This document shows, piece after piece, positions 5,504-6,725 of a stretch of 6,725 bases of DNA (position 1 is its first letter; the number at the start of each line of letters is the position of its first letter). A program made the translations under genes and the position numbers. Below the pieces are notes generated by a model. That model ran no database searches and had not been told where the DNA came from. It was given only the letters and a program-made list of their open reading frames with translations. The DNA is taken from positions 1-6,725 of the forward strand of contig JANQME010000309.1 of the NCBI GenBank assembly GCA_028280205.1. The letters run 5' to 3'. The DNA comes from Longimicrobiales bacterium. GTDB taxonomy: Bacteria; Gemmatimonadota; Gemmatimonadetes; Longimicrobiales; Gaopeijiaceae.

Positions 5504-6725
5504 TCAGCGCACCCGGAACTCGATCGGGAACTGGATCCAGACCGCAGCGGCCTGGTCACCGTTGAGCGCCGCGGTGAACCGCGCTTGATCGGCCACGGCA
5601 AGAGCCGCTTCGTCGAGCTGCGGGTAGCCGGACGACACGTGGACTCGCGTGTCCTGCACGCGCCCGCCCTCGTCGATGAAGAACCACACGATCACGGTAC
5701 CACCCACCCCCGCGTTCTTGAGTGAGGTCGGGTACTCCTGCTCCAACACCCGCGCCAGCTCGGGACCGTTCGTCATCCGGGGCGCAACGGTGAAGGGCGT
5801 GAAGGTCGGCGTCCTCGATCGGTCCGTGACGCGCTCCTCCGGCGGCGGCGGCAGCTCCTCGACCGGGTTCTGCTCGAAGGTCGTGGGCGCGATCGTGATG
5901 TCCTCGTCCACTGCAGCCCCGGTCGCCATGACAGGCGTGGCAGGACGCGCGATGGACTGCGGAGGTGGTGGGACCTCGATCTCGGGAGGCATCTCGATCG
6001 CGGTGATCTCCTCGGCGGTGAACGAGACATCTTCGGCTTGCAGCTCGGGCCAGAACGAGAAGATCGCGAAATGAGCGACCGTCGAGGCGATCACACCGAG
6101 CCAGATCATCGACTCGTACCGGCTCTTCATCCGGTTCTGTATCGTCGGCTCGTCGGCGGCGAGCGCCGGCTGCGGCCCGATCCACAGCCACGAGCGGACC
6201 GACACGGGCAGCGGGATGGCGCCAACGACCGCCCCGGTGGCACGGCTCAGCGACCGGCCCGCTCGACGGCCCACCTGGCCGACACGCTCCACCCAGGGTG
6301 CGATCGGCTCGACGACCGCTCCCACGATCGACTCGGTGCGCTCGGCTGCCCGGTCGAGCCCCCGCTCGAGACGCTCGAGGTTCAGCCAGATGATGAAGTC
6401 GTAGAGCCAGGGCGCGTGGCGCTCGACCCAGTCGTCCTCGTGCAGGTGCCCCGGCGGTCGGTACTCGACCCCCTCCATCCCGGGGATGGCACGCCGCTTC
6501 TGGAAGGTCACGCGGTGCGGCGGAGCATCCGACGTCGGGCCGGAGAGGACCGACTCCGGCGTGATGTCCGGCAGCATCGAGGCCGCAGCCCGTCCCGGTT
6601 CGGGGATCGACGGACGGACCGGTGGGCGGGGGACCGCAGCCGCCTCCGCGTGCGTCGGAACAGACTCGTCCGCCGGGGGCCCCACAGTGGACCGAGCCGT
6701 GGACGGCGTGGACGCCCCGGGAGGA
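5504..6725 (-). CDS. TonB-family energy transducer with long N-terminal extension, 5' end beyond the window
   Basis: Numbering is from the GTG at 6685, which gives 393 aa. That GTG has no Shine-Dalgarno, and the frame stays open to the window edge with Pro/Ser/Thr-rich codons, so the true start is probably upstream. The C-terminal domain (about 310-393) has the TonB_C pattern: EYPTSLKNAGVGGTVIV (317-333), VWFFIDEGGRVQ (333-344), VSSGYPQLDEAAL (350-362) and the final IQFPIEFRVR. A single membrane helix spans about 193-212 (MIWLGVIASTVAHFAIFSFW), followed by a Pro/Glu-rich periplasmic linker with PPEIEVPPPPQ (233-243) and PPPPEER. The family links ExbB-ExbD proton force to outer-membrane receptors. 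The unusual part is about 190 residues before the membrane helix: Pro-rich to about 60, then charged and helical (LERLERGLDRAAERTE, 103-118). No exbB, exbD or receptor gene is in the window. Confidence 0.85.
   Translation of the reverse strand, partial: PPGASTPSTARSTVGPPADESVPTHAEAAAVPRPPVRPSIPEPGRAAASMLPDITPESVLSGPTSDAPPHRVTFQKRRAIPGMEGVEYRPPGHLHEDDWVERHAPWLYDFIIWLNLERLERGLDRAAERTESIVGAVVEPIAPWVERVGQVGRRAGRSLSRATGAVVGAIPLPVSVRSWLWIGPQPALAADEPTIQNRMKSRYESMIWLGVIASTVAHFAIFSFWPELQAEDVSFTAEEITAIEMPPEIEVPPPPQSIARPATPVMATGAAVDEDITIAPTTFEQNPVEELPPPPEERVTDRSRTPTFTPFTVAPRMTNGPELARVLEQEYPTSLKNAGVGGTVIVWFFIDEGGRVQDTRVHVSSGYPQLDEAALAVADQARFTAALNGDQAAAVWIQFPIEFRVR

Noticed and set aside
5367..5588. Short plus-strand open frame in the TonB-lipoprotein gap
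   Set aside because: It has no convincing ribosome site or recognisable motif and runs into the antisense of the TonB 3' end.

Overview
The window is GC-rich bacterial chromosome. Most genes lie on the minus strand in tightly packed operons. A LysW carrier-protein amino-acid pathway, a Spondin_N-type lipoprotein and a TonB with the C-terminal domain style common in outer-membrane-rich phyla together suggest a Gemmatimonadota-like organism. That placement is an inference from gene content only. No RNA genes, CRISPR arrays, insertion sequences or phage genes were seen.

Positions 1-3024 (minus strand) hold the core of a LysW-dependent biosynthetic operon, transcribed lysW > lysX > lysY (argC-like) > class II glutamine amidotransferase > lysZ (argB-like, cut by the window edge). 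LysW is a small zinc-ribbon protein whose C-terminal Glu is joined by LysX to the amino group of 2-aminoadipate (lysine route) or glutamate (arginine route). LysZ then phosphorylates and LysY reduces the carrier-bound substrate. Joins are 4-bp overlaps or a 4-nt gap except lysW-lysX (40 nt). The odd member is the amidotransferase, which sits between two core enzymes. Its family includes amidases that cut gamma-glutamyl amide bonds, the bond type that links LysW to its cargo.

Positions 3025-3159 form a divergent control region with an AT-rich island, an 18-bp near-perfect palindrome and a leader hairpin before lysW. Positions 3160-3804 (plus strand) encode a protein with a helical, possibly DNA-binding N-terminus and a C-terminal region resembling the ACT domains of aspartokinase. 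It is a candidate amino-acid-sensing regulator of the operon.

Positions 3805-3897 are a convergent gap with two stem-loops. Positions 3898-5247 (minus strand) encode a predicted lipoprotein built from duplicated spondin-like modules. Positions 5248-5503 are intergenic, with an AT-rich patch and a stem-loop. Positions 5504-6725 (minus strand) encode a TonB-family energy transducer with an unusually long N-terminal extension; its 5' end lies beyond the window.
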